64,000 bases of DNA from Microbacterium flavescens (GCF_018588945.1 NZ_JAFIWA010000003.1:1-64000), one strand, 5' to 3'. Shown: positions 28,277 through 37,429, counted from the stretch's first letter. The notes: a model not told the origin generated them from the sequence alone. Numbers and translations are program-made.

Positions 28277-29263
28277 ATGAATCAGCGCCCCCTCGGCCGC
28301 ACCGCTCGTCAGGTCTCGGCCATCGGCCTCGGAACATGGCAGCTCGGCGCCGACTGGGGTGCGGTGAGCGAGGAGGACGCGACGGCGGTGCTCGCGGCAT
28401 CCGCTGATCGTGGTGTGACGCTCTTCGACACCGCTGACGTCTACGGCGACGGGCGGAGCGAGTCGATCATCGGTCGGTTCCTCGCGGGCCGCACCGACAT
28501 CACAGTCGCGACGAAGATGGGCCGGCGTCTCGAGCAGGAGCCCGAGAACTACACGCCCGAGAACTTCCGCGCCTGGACCGACCGGTCGCGCCGCAACCTC
28601 GGTGTCGACACCCTCGACCTGGTGCAGCTGCACTGCCCGCCGTCGGCCGTCATCGAGGACGACGCGACCTACGACTCCCTCGATGCCCTCGTGGCGGACG
28701 GCACCATCGCGGCGTACGGCGTCTCCGTCGAGACGTGCGCGCAGGCGCTCGCCGCGATCGCGCGTCCGAACGTGACGAACGTGCAGATCATCTTCAACCC
28801 GTTCCGCCTGAAGCCCCTCGACGAGGTGCTGCCCGCGGCCGAGGCTGCCGGTGTCGCGATCTTCGCGCGCGTGCCGCTGGCCTCGGGGCTGCTGTCGGGG
28901 AAGTACACGGCGTCGACCACGTTCGCCGAGAACGACCACCGCACCTACAACCGTCACGGCGAGGCGTTCGACCGCGGTGAGACGTTCTCGGGTGTCGACT
29001 ATCAGGTCGGATTGGATGCCGCGGCCGAGCTCGCGGGCGCGCTGCCCGAGGGAGTCTCGCTTCCGGCGGCGACGCTGGCGTGGATCGCATCCCGGCCCGG
29101 AGTGACGAGCGTGATCCCCGGTGCGCGGAACGTGCGGCAGGCGACCTCGAACGCGGATGCCGCAGCCCTGCTCGACGGCGGGTTCGACGTCGAGACGTTC
29201 GACCGCGTGGTGCACGAGGTCTACGACCGTGATCTGCGTGAGGCGATCCACCCGCTCTGGTGA
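28277..29263 (+). CDS. Aldo-keto reductase
   Basis: This 328-residue cytosolic NADPH-dependent oxidoreductase has the AKR catalytic tetrad D51, Y56 (in DTADVYGDGRSE), K80 (in TKMGRR) and H119 (in QLHCPP). The C-terminal cofactor segment GVTSVIPGARNVRQA is present. It belongs to the AKR group typified by YhdN/Tas-like proteins. The substrate is unknown. The ATG is preceded by GGAAGG. A dispersed palindromic repeat lies just after its stop. Confidence 0.9.
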   Translation: MNQRPLGRTARQVSAIGLGTWQLGADWGAVSEEDATAVLAASADRGVTLFDTADVYGDGRSESIIGRFLAGRTDITVATKMGRRLEQEPENYTPENFRAWTDRSRRNLGVDTLDLVQLHCPPSAVIEDDATYDSLDALVADGTIAAYGVSVETCAQALAAIARPNVTNVQIIFNPFRLKPLDEVLPAAEAAGVAIFARVPLASGLLSGKYTASTTFAENDHRTYNRHGEAFDRGETFSGVDYQVGLDAAAELAGALPEGVSLPAATLAWIASRPGVTSVIPGARNVRQATSNADAAALLDGGFDVETFDRVVHEVYDRDLREAIHPLW

Positions 29264-29280
29264 GGGGTGCGCGGGGCGGG

Positions 29281-29316
29281 GACGCGTTTCGTCTCGCTTC
29301 ACTCGCTCAACGACCC
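29281..29316. repeat. Dispersed repeat element, copy 1
   Basis: This 36-base segment begins GACGCGTTTCGTCTCGCTTC and ends CTCAACGACCC. It matches copies at 38167-38208, 38241-38274 and 59146-59180. It sits between the convergent aldo-keto reductase and beta-helix genes, with a second partial match (CCTTCGCTCCTCAACGACCC) 10 nt after its end. Confidence 0.8.
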
Positions 29317-29413
29317 GGGGGTGGGCCTTCGCTCCTCAACGACCCGGGGCGACGGGGGTGGCGTACGGATGCCCCGGCCCCGCGGGGGGACCGGTGCCGA
29401 GGCATCCGATTCT

Positions 29414-31294
29414 CTACGGCGTGGGATAGTCCACGATGTACTGCGGCGTGCCGGTGTTGCTGTTGTCGGCCTGACCGCCGACGCCGGTCACGACGTGCTG
29501 GATCGTGCCGGCGCTGAGGTTCACCGTCATGACGTGGTGCAGCTGCACGCCAGGCGTCTCGGGCACCGAGAATCCGTTCTCCGTGATGATCGACGGGTTG
29601 TTCTGGTTGAAGACGTAGACGCCGGCCCCGTCGAGGCGGTGGGTCTTGACCTTCGGGCCGACGACGTAGCCCGGGTAGCCGAGCGTGCCGTCGGGCTGCG
29701 TCCAGTCCGCCTGGGTGGGCGGGTCGTAAGGCAGCTCGTTCTGGTAGAGCACCACGCGCCCGTTCTCGCCGTTCCAGAGGGTGTTGTACTTCTGGAAGTG
29801 CTCGACGAAGAGTCCCGTCGCGGTGACGTTGTCGCCGTTGACGATGACGCCGTTCGTGCCGGTGTTCGTGGCCCAGCGCTGGTTGTCGCCGTTGACGCCG
29901 TCGGTCGGGTCGAAGCCCTCCACGCCGTGGTCGGCGCGCCACACCCAGATGTGGTCGATGAGCACGTTGTCGGAGTTGACCTCGAGCGCAGTCGTCGTCT
30001 TGCCGATGTGCGGGCCGCCGACGCGGAAGTACACGTCGCTCAGCGTGATCGGGTTCGCGGCGCCGAGCGGCTTGCCGCCTTTCGCCTTGCCGACCCGCAG
30101 CAGCACGGGCGACAGCTCGGTGCCGGCGTCGATGGTGACTCCGGCGATGACGATGCCCGCGGCATCCTTCACCTCGAGCGGAACCGCACCGCCGACGGCC
30201 GTGAGCGTCGCATGACCGAGTCCGAGCACCACTGTGTCGGCGCGCTTGACCTCGATCGTCTGGGCGATGTCGTACACGCCGGGCGTGAGGATCAGGTGCT
30301 GACCGCGGGCGAGCGCGTTGTTGATGTCCTTCACCGAGTCACCGGGCTTCGCGATGAAGAATTCGGTGATCGGGATGCTGCGCCCCGGCGTCATGCCGTC
30401 GGCCCAGCTCACTCCTCGGGTGCCGGACTGCGCCTCAGGTACACGCACGTTGTAGCGGCCGTCGTCATCGACGTAGAGGTACGGCTTCTCGCGGCTGAGC
30501 GGCGTCTCGTCGAGCGTCGTGTACGGCGGGTCGGGGAAGCCCGCGTCGTCGGGGGCGCCCACGACGCCCGAGAAGACCTGGTTCCACACGCCGTTCGACC
30601 AGCCGGCCACTTCGCTGTTGCGGGTGAGCCACTGCTGCTGCGAGCCGCTCACGACGAACGGCAGGCGCGAGTCGGCGATGAACCCGCCGCTGGCGAACTG
30701 GGGGCCGGCCGTGCAGTAGTCCATGAGTGACAGGTTCGCGCCGGAGATATCGACACGGCGCATCGAGACGGCCTGCGACACCGCCCAGAAGTTGGCGCTG
30801 GCGCGGCAGTCGTCGTCGCCGAGGCTGTTCACCTGGAGCGACAGGTTCGAGATCGTGCGCCAGAAGTTGACGAGGGCGATGCAGTTGTCGGCGGTGAGGC
30901 AGCGGTTGTACACCTCGATCGAGCCGTTGATGTCGACGTCGGTGGGGGAGGCGCCGAGCCCGGCCACGTCGGTGTAGTAGCCGACGTCGAACTGCAGCGG
31001 GTTCTCGGCGGTGCCGTACTGGCCGGGGAGGAAGTACACCGCACGGCGGACGCTGCTCATCTCGGCGTCGCGCTGCTGGTCGGCCAGCGCGTCGAGTTCG
31101 GCCTCGATCTCGTCGACGGGCATGTCGGGGCTGTAGACGGTGACGTTCGGCCCGAAGTCCGGGTTGAACGGGTCGACCGCGCGCGGCGGCGCGGCGGTGG
31201 CCGGGGCGGCTATGAGGGCTCCTGCGATGAGTGCCGCGCCCGTGGCGACGGCTGCGAGCCGAGTCCTCCGGCGGTGCGTGGTGGGGCTGGTCAT
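29414..31294 (-). CDS. Secreted right-handed beta-helix protein, possible glycoside hydrolase
   Basis: This 626-residue protein has a clear signal peptide (LAAVATGAALIAGALIAAPATA). The N-terminal part has RRAVYFLPGQYGTAENPLQF and VAGLGASPTDVDINGSIEVY, as in pectate-lyase-superfamily/GH55-like proteins. The middle and C-terminal parts are rich in short beta-strand rungs (VIAGVTIDAGTE, VLIDHIWVWRADHGVEGFD, GVIVNGDNVTATGLFVEHFQ). The fold class is fairly clear, but a catalytic activity is not. A LacI-type operator-like sequence upstream (31369-31382) supports a role in polysaccharide use. Confidence 0.78.
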   Translation of the reverse strand: MTSPTTHRRRTRLAAVATGAALIAGALIAAPATAAPPRAVDPFNPDFGPNVTVYSPDMPVDEIEAELDALADQQRDAEMSSVRRAVYFLPGQYGTAENPLQFDVGYYTDVAGLGASPTDVDINGSIEVYNRCLTADNCIALVNFWRTISNLSLQVNSLGDDDCRASANFWAVSQAVSMRRVDISGANLSLMDYCTAGPQFASGGFIADSRLPFVVSGSQQQWLTRNSEVAGWSNGVWNQVFSGVVGAPDDAGFPDPPYTTLDETPLSREKPYLYVDDDGRYNVRVPEAQSGTRGVSWADGMTPGRSIPITEFFIAKPGDSVKDINNALARGQHLILTPGVYDIAQTIEVKRADTVVLGLGHATLTAVGGAVPLEVKDAAGIVIAGVTIDAGTELSPVLLRVGKAKGGKPLGAANPITLSDVYFRVGGPHIGKTTTALEVNSDNVLIDHIWVWRADHGVEGFDPTDGVNGDNQRWATNTGTNGVIVNGDNVTATGLFVEHFQKYNTLWNGENGRVVLYQNELPYDPPTQADWTQPDGTLGYPGYVVGPKVKTHRLDGAGVYVFNQNNPSIITENGFSVPETPGVQLHHVMTVNLSAGTIQHVVTGVGGQADNSNTGTPQYIVDYPTP

Positions 31295-31346
31295 GCGAAT
31301 GTCCTCTCTTCGTCGAGGGATGTCGCGCGGCAGGTATGCCGCCTAC

Positions 31347-31382
31347 TTACAGGACTGTAACCAAACCGTGGGAGCGGTTTCA
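31347..31382. promoter_or_regulatory. Two operator-like palindromes upstream of the beta-helix gene
   Basis: TTACAGGACTGTAA (31347-31360) is a perfect inverted repeat. TGGGAGCGGTTTCA (31369-31382) fits the LacI-family pattern TGNNANCGNTNNCA, and its left half equals that of the actinobacterial CebR site. They lie 53 and 75 nt upstream of the gene starting at 31294. Confidence 0.5.
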
Positions 31383-31455
31383 AGGGCGCATTTCGAGGGA
31401 ATCGCTTGCCGGGGTTGCGGGGTTGCGGGGTAGCCGGGCGGCGCCCACGCAGGCG

Positions 31456-31491
31456 AAGGGCGCCGCACCCCCGGATGGGTGCGGCGCCCTT
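31456..31491. terminator. Strong bidirectional-looking hairpin
   Basis: Arms 31456-31470 (AAGGGCGCCGCACCC) and 31477-31491 are perfectly complementary around CCGGAT. On the minus strand the second arm begins AAGGG and the hairpin follows the gene ending at 31512, so it probably terminates that transcript. Confidence 0.75.
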
Positions 31492-31511
31492 CGTGTCTGG
31501 ACGGGCGGTGA

Positions 31512-31913
31512 TCAGCCCTCGTCGAGCTCCCGGCCGTGGACCGTGAGCGCGTAGATCACGATGACGTCGAGCGCGATCACGATGAGTGCCCACCACGGCT
31601 GGACGCTGAAGAACGCGAGCTGGCTGATCGCGTTGAGGGCGACGAGGATCACCGCGATGACGCGGGCCCACGTGACTCCGCGGAGCACGAAGATGCCCGT
31701 GACGATGATGGCGAGACCGAGGATGAGATGCCACCATCCCCAGACCTCGACGTCGAAGAGGAAGGTTCCGGCGTCGGACGAGATCGCCCACTTCTCGATG
31801 GGCGACAGGATGGCGTTCAGGCCATTGAGGGCGGCCAGGGCTCCGGCGATGATCATGAGGATGCCGGCGAAGACCGCCCAGCCGGCCCACCCGGTGCGCT
31901 GCGTAGATGACAT
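31512..31913 (-). CDS. Small four-helix membrane protein (DUF7144-like)
   Basis: This 133-residue integral membrane protein has four hydrophobic helices: WAVFAGILMIIAGALAALNG, WWHLILGLAIIVTGIFVL, WARVIAVILVALNAISQLAF and WALIVIALDVIVIYAL. This composition and the GWAGWAVFAG start are typical of a widespread actinobacterial family of unknown function. The ribosome-binding site is GAAGGGA, about 10 nt before the ATG. Confidence 0.78.
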   Translation of the reverse strand: MSSTQRTGWAGWAVFAGILMIIAGALAALNGLNAILSPIEKWAISSDAGTFLFDVEVWGWWHLILGLAIIVTGIFVLRGVTWARVIAVILVALNAISQLAFFSVQPWWALIVIALDVIVIYALTVHGRELDEG

Positions 31914-32020
31914 GGAGTCGATTCCCTTCGGAACGGTGAGATCGGCGAGGTGTGATCTCTGGCGACTACATCGTTCTCCTGCCGCTGAAGCGCGGCGTCA
32001 CCCCGTGCGGGTGAAAGGAC

Positions 32021-32626
32021 TCAGAAGTCGATGCGCATGACGAGGCGCCGCTTCGTCGGATGCGCGACCTCACGGAGTCCGGCGGCCTGGAACGGGCCGA
32101 CCGGGCCGACGTTCAGTTCGTCCCAGATGACCTGCCCACCGCCCGTAAGCAGCGGATAGCCTTCGACGGCCGAGGCTCCGCGGTCGCGTGCGAACTCGAC
32201 GGCGGCGGCGACGAGCGGGTAGGTGAGGCCTTGGCTGCGGTGGCCCTTGCGCACGATCATGCAGGCGATCGCCCACACGGTCTCGTCGTCCTTGACCTCG
32301 GTGCGGCCCTTCCACGGGACGGGGGAGCCTCGGAGGCGACCGTATACCCCTCGGCGGTCGACGGCGCACCAGGCGACGGGCTCATCGCCCTGGTAGGCGA
32401 CGATGCCGATCGTCTCGGTCGCGCGCGGGTCGTCGCAGTGGGTCTCGTCGCGGAGGATGGCGGCGCGCTCGGTGACCGGCATGTACCACCAGTCGTGGTC
32501 GCCCAGTCGCTGTCGCTGACACTGGCATTGCCCGGCGGCGCCGGTGAGGATCGCCTGCAGGTCGTCCCACGACGCCTCGTTGGCGGGGACGATGCGCAGG
32601 TCGGGCGTGGTGCCGGCCGCGGTCAT
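32021..32626 (-). CDS. GNAT family N-acetyltransferase, CQCQ subgroup (copy 2)
   Basis: This 201-residue protein has a GNAT core: WAIACMIVRKGHRSQGLTYP carries the acetyl-CoA-binding loop, followed by GASAVEGYPLL. Near residue 33 lies GQCQCQRQR, equivalent to SCQCQWW of the protein at 18404-18988, and the order of motifs is the same, so the two are paralogues about 13 kb apart. The ATG at 32626 is chosen because TACCCT lies 6 nt upstream, which fits a leaderless transcript. The substrate is unknown. Confidence 0.85.
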   Translation of the reverse strand: MTAAGTTPDLRIVPANEASWDDLQAILTGAAGQCQCQRQRLGDHDWWYMPVTERAAILRDETHCDDPRATETIGIVAYQGDEPVAWCAVDRRGVYGRLRGSPVPWKGRTEVKDDETVWAIACMIVRKGHRSQGLTYPLVAAAVEFARDRGASAVEGYPLLTGGGQVIWDELNVGPVGPFQAAGLREVAHPTKRRLVMRIDF

Positions 32627-32632
32627 GGGGTC

Positions 32633-32638
32633 AGGGTA
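32633..32638 (-). promoter_or_regulatory. -10 box of a leaderless start
   Basis: TACCCT on the minus strand is 6 nt before the ATG of the GNAT gene. Confidence 0.45.
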
Positions 32639-32695
32639 GCCCGCGGAGCGGACACAGCGGGATGCTCTCTGCCGGGGCACACTCCAGCCCCGCGG

Positions 32696-34084
32696 CTACG
32701 CGACCCAGCTGAAGCGCGCCTTGCCGCCGAGTCTTGGAACGCGACCCGGATCGACGTGCGATGGCGGGACGAACCACACTCGTCCGTCGACACCGCGGCC
32801 GTCGACTCGGATCTCCCACCCGTTGTCGTGGATGCGATGGTGACACGTCTCGCAGAGCAGCACGCCGTTGTCGAGGTCGGTGGGTCCGGCATCCCGAGCC
32901 CACCATCGGATGTGATGAGCCTTCGTCATGCCCGGCGGAAGCCCGCACATCGCGCAGCCCCCGTCGCGCTCGCCGAGGGCGAGCCGCTGAGCCGGTGTGA
33001 AGAGGCGCTTGCGGCGGCCCCAGTCGAGGATCTCACTGTCGGAACCCAGCACGCAGGGGATGACTCCGCCCGACGCGGCCATGCGCCGGGCCGCCGCGAT
33101 CGAGACGGGCCGGTCGATGCCGTCGACCGTGGCGCTGCCGGTTCCGTCGCGGAGGTCGGCGAGCGACACGCGAACGACGACCGTCGCGCCCTCGATCGGC
33201 CGGTCAGCAGAGCCGCAGCCGAGCATGTGCGCAGCCAGCAGCGCGAGCGCGTCGGCCTGGCGCTGGGCGAGGGTGCGACGCGGCGCATCGGCGTCGGAGG
33301 GCGACACCACGCCACCGCCGCCCGACACCTGCTCGGTGCGGAACTGCGCGGTGACGATGGCCTCGATCGCGGCCCTGAAGGGCGCGCCCGCCTCGGGGTC
33401 GAGCTTCGCGTTGACGTGCAGCATGCCGGCGCGCTCGTACATGTTCATGATGCGTTCGCCGAGGAGCTCGTGCTCCTGCGGCTCGAGGCCGTCGGGGTCG
33501 AGCCACGCCTCGGCGCGCGCGATGAGCTTGCCGACCTGATCGAGCGACAGCCCGGCCGCCTGCTCGCAGAGCATGCGCTCGGCCCGGTCGCGCTCCTCGA
33601 GACCGGCGCGCATCGCGACGCGGTCGAGCATCGCGATGATGGCGGATGCCGCGGACATGCCGATGCGGCCGACAGAGAGCGCTTCGGCGACATGAGGGTG
33701 GCGGGCCGGGGCATCCGCTCCACTGAACGTGCGGCGTGGCGCGGTGGCCTCGCCCACGGCGACGAGTCGCGAGGCGTCGCCGACGCTCGTGCCGGTGGTG
33801 GCTGCGATGAGCACCGCCGGGCTGCGGTAGCCGTTCTTCTTGGCGAGGCCTTCGGAGCCGAGCTCGGGACGCGACTGGCGCGCGATCTCGGATGCGACCC
33901 GCGCGTGCACCGCTTCGACGCGACGACGCAGGGCGCCGATCGTGCTGTTGAGGGCGACCAGTTCGGCCTGGTCGAGCGCGTCGACGGCGACGTGAGAGCC
34001 GCGCGGATCAATGGGCCAGGCATCCGCCACCACAGCCAATGCATCGGCGAGGCCGCCGATGGGATCGTCTGTAGGTTCGAACAT
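32696..34084 (-). CDS. DUF222 / 13E12-type HNH endonuclease domain protein
   Basis: This 462-residue protein has an N-terminal DUF222 helical region (residues about 15-300) and a C-terminal HNH motif: CAMCGLPPGMTKAHHIRWWA followed by NGVLLCETCHHRIHDNGWEI, with two CxxC pairs and paired histidines. This matches the multicopy 13E12/REP13E12-like family of actinobacteria, whose role is not settled (possibly a mobile or selfish nuclease). A near-consensus promoter lies 84 nt upstream in unusually AT-rich DNA. Confidence 0.9.
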   Translation of the reverse strand: MFEPTDDPIGGLADALAVVADAWPIDPRGSHVAVDALDQAELVALNSTIGALRRRVEAVHARVASEIARQSRPELGSEGLAKKNGYRSPAVLIAATTGTSVGDASRLVAVGEATAPRRTFSGADAPARHPHVAEALSVGRIGMSAASAIIAMLDRVAMRAGLEERDRAERMLCEQAAGLSLDQVGKLIARAEAWLDPDGLEPQEHELLGERIMNMYERAGMLHVNAKLDPEAGAPFRAAIEAIVTAQFRTEQVSGGGGVVSPSDADAPRRTLAQRQADALALLAAHMLGCGSADRPIEGATVVVRVSLADLRDGTGSATVDGIDRPVSIAAARRMAASGGVIPCVLGSDSEILDWGRRKRLFTPAQRLALGERDGGCAMCGLPPGMTKAHHIRWWARDAGPTDLDNGVLLCETCHHRIHDNGWEIRVDGRGVDGRVWFVPPSHVDPGRVPRLGGKARFSWVA

Positions 34085-34167
34085 GGGAGTGCCTTCCGCT
34101 GCGCGCGATGATCAATCTGCCGCTATCGGGCCGCTGATGAAGCGGATGGGCACTTCCGACGAGAACA

Positions 34168-34196
34168 AATATACTAAACTAACCGACGCAAAGCAA
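34168..34196 (-). promoter_or_regulatory. Sigma-70-type promoter for the DUF222/HNH gene
   Basis: On the minus strand a TTGCTT -35 (34191-34196) and TATATT -10 (34168-34173) are separated by exactly 17 nt. The segment is the most AT-rich patch of the window. Confidence 0.7.
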
Positions 34197-34248
34197 CACT
34201 TTTCCGAAGTTATCCCCGCCGTCGCCGAGCCCTCGAGCGAGGCGAGAG

Positions 34249-34254
34249 TAGGGT
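34249..34254 (+). promoter_or_regulatory. -10 box of a leaderless start
   Basis: TAGGGT is 6 nt before GTG 34261. This spacing is why that codon is preferred over GTG 34255. Confidence 0.45.
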
Positions 34255-34260
34255 GTGCGT

Positions 34261-35076
34261 GTGCCCCTCGTCCCTCGCGTCACGGTCGTCATCCCGTGCC
34301 GGAACGATGCCGATTTCCTCGATGCCTGTCTCACCGCGCTCGCGGCGCAGACCCACCCGGCCGACCGCGTGATCGTCGTCGACAACGGCAGCACCGATGC
34401 CTCGGCCGAGGTTGCTCGCCGTCACTACGCGACCCTGCTCGACGAAGCGAGGGTGGGGGTGTGGCCGGCCGCGGCACGCGGCTACGACGAGGCGATGGGC
34501 GACGCCGACATCATCGCGCGCCTCGACGCCGACTCTCGCCCTCATCCCGATTGGATCGCACGGCTGGTCCGTGCATTCGTGTCGGATCCGGGTCTCGGCG
34601 TGCTCACCGGCGGCGCGGAGTTCTACGGCGGCAGCGCGCTCACCAACTACCTGGGCGAGCGATGGTACATCGGCGGCGGGCACTACTGGGTGCGCAAGTG
34701 GCTGGGCGTCCCGCTGGTGTTCGGGTCGAACTTCGCCATGCGCTCGGCCGTCTGGCGGCGCGTGCGCGACCGGGTCGATCGCGAGAACGGGGCGATCCAC
34801 GACGATCTCGACCTGACGATCCGCCTGCGTCCCGCCGACGGGGTGCGGTACGACCCGCAGCTGCTCATGCCGGTGTCGGCACGCCCGCTCCAGACGGTGA
34901 GCGGCCTGTCGCGCCGCGTCTTCAAGGTCGCCACGACGTTCGCCGCCAGCTGGCCCGAAGGAGCCTCGTGGCGCCGCCGCGAAGAGACGACGGGCAGCAG
35001 AGCGGATGCCGCGACCACGGCCGCCGACGAGTGGGCGCCCGACACCGACGACTGGACGCCCGAGTTCGGCCGCTGA
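34261..35076 (+). CDS. Glycosyltransferase family 2
   Basis: This protein of about 271 residues has the GT-A fold start VTVVIPCRNDADFLDACLTA, the VIVVDNGSTDASAEVARR segment, and the metal-binding DADSRP (DxD). IHDDLDLTIRL near the acceptor site resembles the ED motif of family 2 enzymes. It probably transfers a sugar from a nucleotide donor to a cell-envelope glycan, but the donor and acceptor cannot be told. The last 40 residues are polar and weakly conserved. Confidence 0.85.
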   Translation: MPLVPRVTVVIPCRNDADFLDACLTALAAQTHPADRVIVVDNGSTDASAEVARRHYATLLDEARVGVWPAAARGYDEAMGDADIIARLDADSRPHPDWIARLVRAFVSDPGLGVLTGGAEFYGGSALTNYLGERWYIGGGHYWVRKWLGVPLVFGSNFAMRSAVWRRVRDRVDRENGAIHDDLDLTIRLRPADGVRYDPQLLMPVSARPLQTVSGLSRRVFKVATTFAASWPEGASWRRREETTGSRADAATTAADEWAPDTDDWTPEFGR

Positions 35077-35280
35077 CCTCACCCCGGCGAAGCGCAGTCG
35101 CATCGCGGACGCACCCACCGCCCCGGACCGCTCTGCGCTCCCGAATCGCCCGAGTCCCGTCCACGCGTCGCATCACGTGCGCCCTTGACACGCCTCTCGC
35201 GCGGGTGGAACATGTGCGCCACGGCGACCTGGGGCCGTCGGTCGGAGCGCTGGGGAAGCGCCGAACACAAGGGGGCCGCA

Positions 35281-36963
35281 ATGGCCATGTCTCGATCACG
35301 CATTCGCACGGCATGGGCAGCACTTCTGACCGCCGTGCTGCTCGTCGCGGGGCCCGGCGTCGCGCCGGCGATGGGCGACGATCCTCCGCCCCTGGCGTGG
35401 ACCAACGTCGACGGCTATCCGAAGACGATCGACGGAGTCACGGTGACGTGGCAGACGGCGTCGTCCACGACGTCGCCCTTCGGGGGAGAGCTCCTGCGCG
35501 ATCCGCTGCCGGTGCTGAGGGTGGAACTCGTGAACGGCTCGACGTCGACCAGGCACTTCGGTCTCGGGATGGACTTCGTCACGGAAGGCATCGTCGATCA
35601 CCTCTGGACGCCTGAAGCTTGGGGCGATTTCGCGGACGTGCTGGGCAGCATCCAGTCCACCTTCTGGCTCACCCTCGACCCGGGTGAGTCGCTCTCCGTG
35701 GACGGCGGCGATGCGAGCACGTGGTTCAATCCGCTCCCGTCGTGGTCGGGCCATACGATGCGCATCTTCGAACTCACTGAGCCACCGTCCGAAACGGCCG
35801 CGTCGACGGTGACTCCGTTCGACACGCATGTCGTGCCCGGACGGTTCGTAGGCGCAAACCTCGAGAACGCCGACCTCGATCACGTATCGGAGATCATCGG
35901 CAAGCGCGCGACGGTCGACGGGGGCGCCGGCTCGCCGGATCTCTTCCCCGGTGTGGCGACGTCGGCGACGGCATCCGGCCTCACTCCCGGCGAAGAGCTG
36001 GAACTGTGGATCGCGCCCGACCTGGACTACTTCTACTTCGTCCTGCTCGGAGGCGGGCTGCCGGTCAGCGCGACCTATGTCGGAAGCGGCACGGTGGCGA
36101 CCGACGGCACGCTCGTGGCCCCGCTCGCGCTGCCGGCGGCGCTTCCGTACGGCGACTATCAGCTCGTGGTCGGCGACCCGGCTGAGCGGTACTGGCCTGC
36201 CGGAAGCTACGGCGACTTCCTGGTGACGGCGCCGCCGAACGCGGAGTCTGACAACACGGATCCCGGAGTCGACACCGCCGTGATCCCGCTCGGTACGACC
36301 GAGGCACGCGTCTCGTTCCCCGCCAGCGCGACGGGTGGGACCACGACGGCGACGGTCAGCGGGACGGGACCGGCGACCGACGGGTTCCAGCTCGCGGGCG
36401 ACCCGCCGCTTTACTTCCACCTCAGCACCACGGCGACGTTCACGGGAACGGCGACCGTGTGCTTCGCCTACGACACGGCGAATCTGCCGGGCGATCCGCC
36501 CCGGCTGTACCACTTCGACACCGCGCTCAACCGATGGCAGGACATCACGTCGACCCGCTCGCCAGGACTCGTGTGCGGCACGACATCGAATTTCTCGCCG
36601 TTCGCGCTGGGCTTGCCCGACGCCTTCGACTTCGCGGGATTCTTCGACCCGGTGTCGATGTCGGGTCCGAATGTCGCGAAAGCAGGGCAGGCCATCCCGG
36701 TGTCGTTCTCGCTCGGCGGCGACCAAGGACTCCAGGTGGTGACGTCGGCGCGGTTCGTGATCGAAGGAACCGTTGCGAACCCGCCGGGGGAGGAGTTGGA
36801 TGCCGCGACCGCCGGCCGGAGCGGACTCGGCTACGACGCCCGCACCGACCGCTACACCTACGTCTGGAAGACGGACAAGGCGTGGGCGAAGAAGACCGGT
36901 CAGTTCGTCCTCACGCTCAGCGACGGCACGACCCACGCGTTCGACGTGAGCTTCAAGAAGTAG
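35281..36963 (+). CDS. Secreted protein with C-terminal PxKF domain
   Basis: This 560-residue exported protein has a signal peptide (TAWAALLTAVLLVAGPGVAPA). Several beta-sandwich segments follow. The C-terminal 95 residues form a PxKF-type domain with SGPNVAKAGQAIPVSFSLGG, GLGYDARTDRYTYVWKTDKA and GQFVLTLSDGTTHAF, a module found at the C-terminus of actinobacterial exported proteins. The ATG at 35281 has AAGGGGG upstream. TTGACA at 35185-35190, 96 nt upstream, may be part of its promoter, but no good -10 follows. The function is unknown. Confidence 0.8.
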   Translation: MAMSRSRIRTAWAALLTAVLLVAGPGVAPAMGDDPPPLAWTNVDGYPKTIDGVTVTWQTASSTTSPFGGELLRDPLPVLRVELVNGSTSTRHFGLGMDFVTEGIVDHLWTPEAWGDFADVLGSIQSTFWLTLDPGESLSVDGGDASTWFNPLPSWSGHTMRIFELTEPPSETAASTVTPFDTHVVPGRFVGANLENADLDHVSEIIGKRATVDGGAGSPDLFPGVATSATASGLTPGEELELWIAPDLDYFYFVLLGGGLPVSATYVGSGTVATDGTLVAPLALPAALPYGDYQLVVGDPAERYWPAGSYGDFLVTAPPNAESDNTDPGVDTAVIPLGTTEARVSFPASATGGTTTATVSGTGPATDGFQLAGDPPLYFHLSTTATFTGTATVCFAYDTANLPGDPPRLYHFDTALNRWQDITSTRSPGLVCGTTSNFSPFALGLPDAFDFAGFFDPVSMSGPNVAKAGQAIPVSFSLGGDQGLQVVTSARFVIEGTVANPPGEELDAATAGRSGLGYDARTDRYTYVWKTDKAWAKKTGQFVLTLSDGTTHAFDVSFKK

Positions 36964-36990
36964 TCCTGACGCCGGGTCGGTGCCCTGCGC

Positions 36991-36996
36991 TACGGT
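36991..36996 (+). promoter_or_regulatory. -10 box of a leaderless start
   Basis: TACGGT is 7 nt before the ATG at 37004. Confidence 0.4.
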
Positions 36997-37003
36997 GGCG
37001 GGC

Positions 37004-37429
37004 ATGTTCGAGATGACCGAGAGCGCGCTGGTGGCGGCATCCGTCGACGAAGTCTGGAGCGATCTGACCGACGCCTCACGGCTCGGCGAATGGATCTGGC
37101 CGCCACGGTTCGACACCGAGGCCGTCGTCGAGCCGGTCGAGCTCGGGCGGTGGGAGGTGCGGTCGTCGGTCGCCGACCTGGCCGTGCTGGGCCGCGTGCT
37201 CGACCTCGAGGCGCCGACCCGGCTGCGGCTCGAGTGGCGGTGGGAGGGCGAGGACCACACCACCGACGCCGAGCTCACGCTCGAAAGAGCAGCGGATGCC
37301 TCGACCCGCGTGACCGTGCGCCACACGGGGTTTCAGTCGGCCGACGAGCGGGAGAGCCATATCGAGGGCTGGTCGAACTGCCTGCAGAGGCTGATCGATC
37401 GCCATGGCGGAGTCGCCGCGTTCGGGTAG
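37004..37429 (+). CDS. SRPBCC (START-like) family protein
   Basis: This 141-residue protein has the START/Bet v1-like pattern: FEMTESALVAASVDEVWSDL at the N-terminus, a central LRLEWRWEGEDHTTDAELTL strand and a long C-terminal helix (ESHIEGWSNCLQRLIDRHGG). Such AHSA1/SRPBCC proteins bind hydrophobic ligands. The specific ligand is unknown. Its 3' end overlaps the next gene by 26 nt, suggesting co-transcription. Confidence 0.82.
   Translation: MFEMTESALVAASVDEVWSDLTDASRLGEWIWPPRFDTEAVVEPVELGRWEVRSSVADLAVLGRVLDLEAPTRLRLEWRWEGEDHTTDAELTLERAADASTRVTVRHTGFQSADERESHIEGWSNCLQRLIDRHGGVAAFG

Noticed and set aside
29267..30730. Long + strand open frame opposite the beta-helix gene
   Set aside because: It is antisense to a well-supported secreted protein with a signal peptide, has low-complexity composition and results from GC-skewed third positions.
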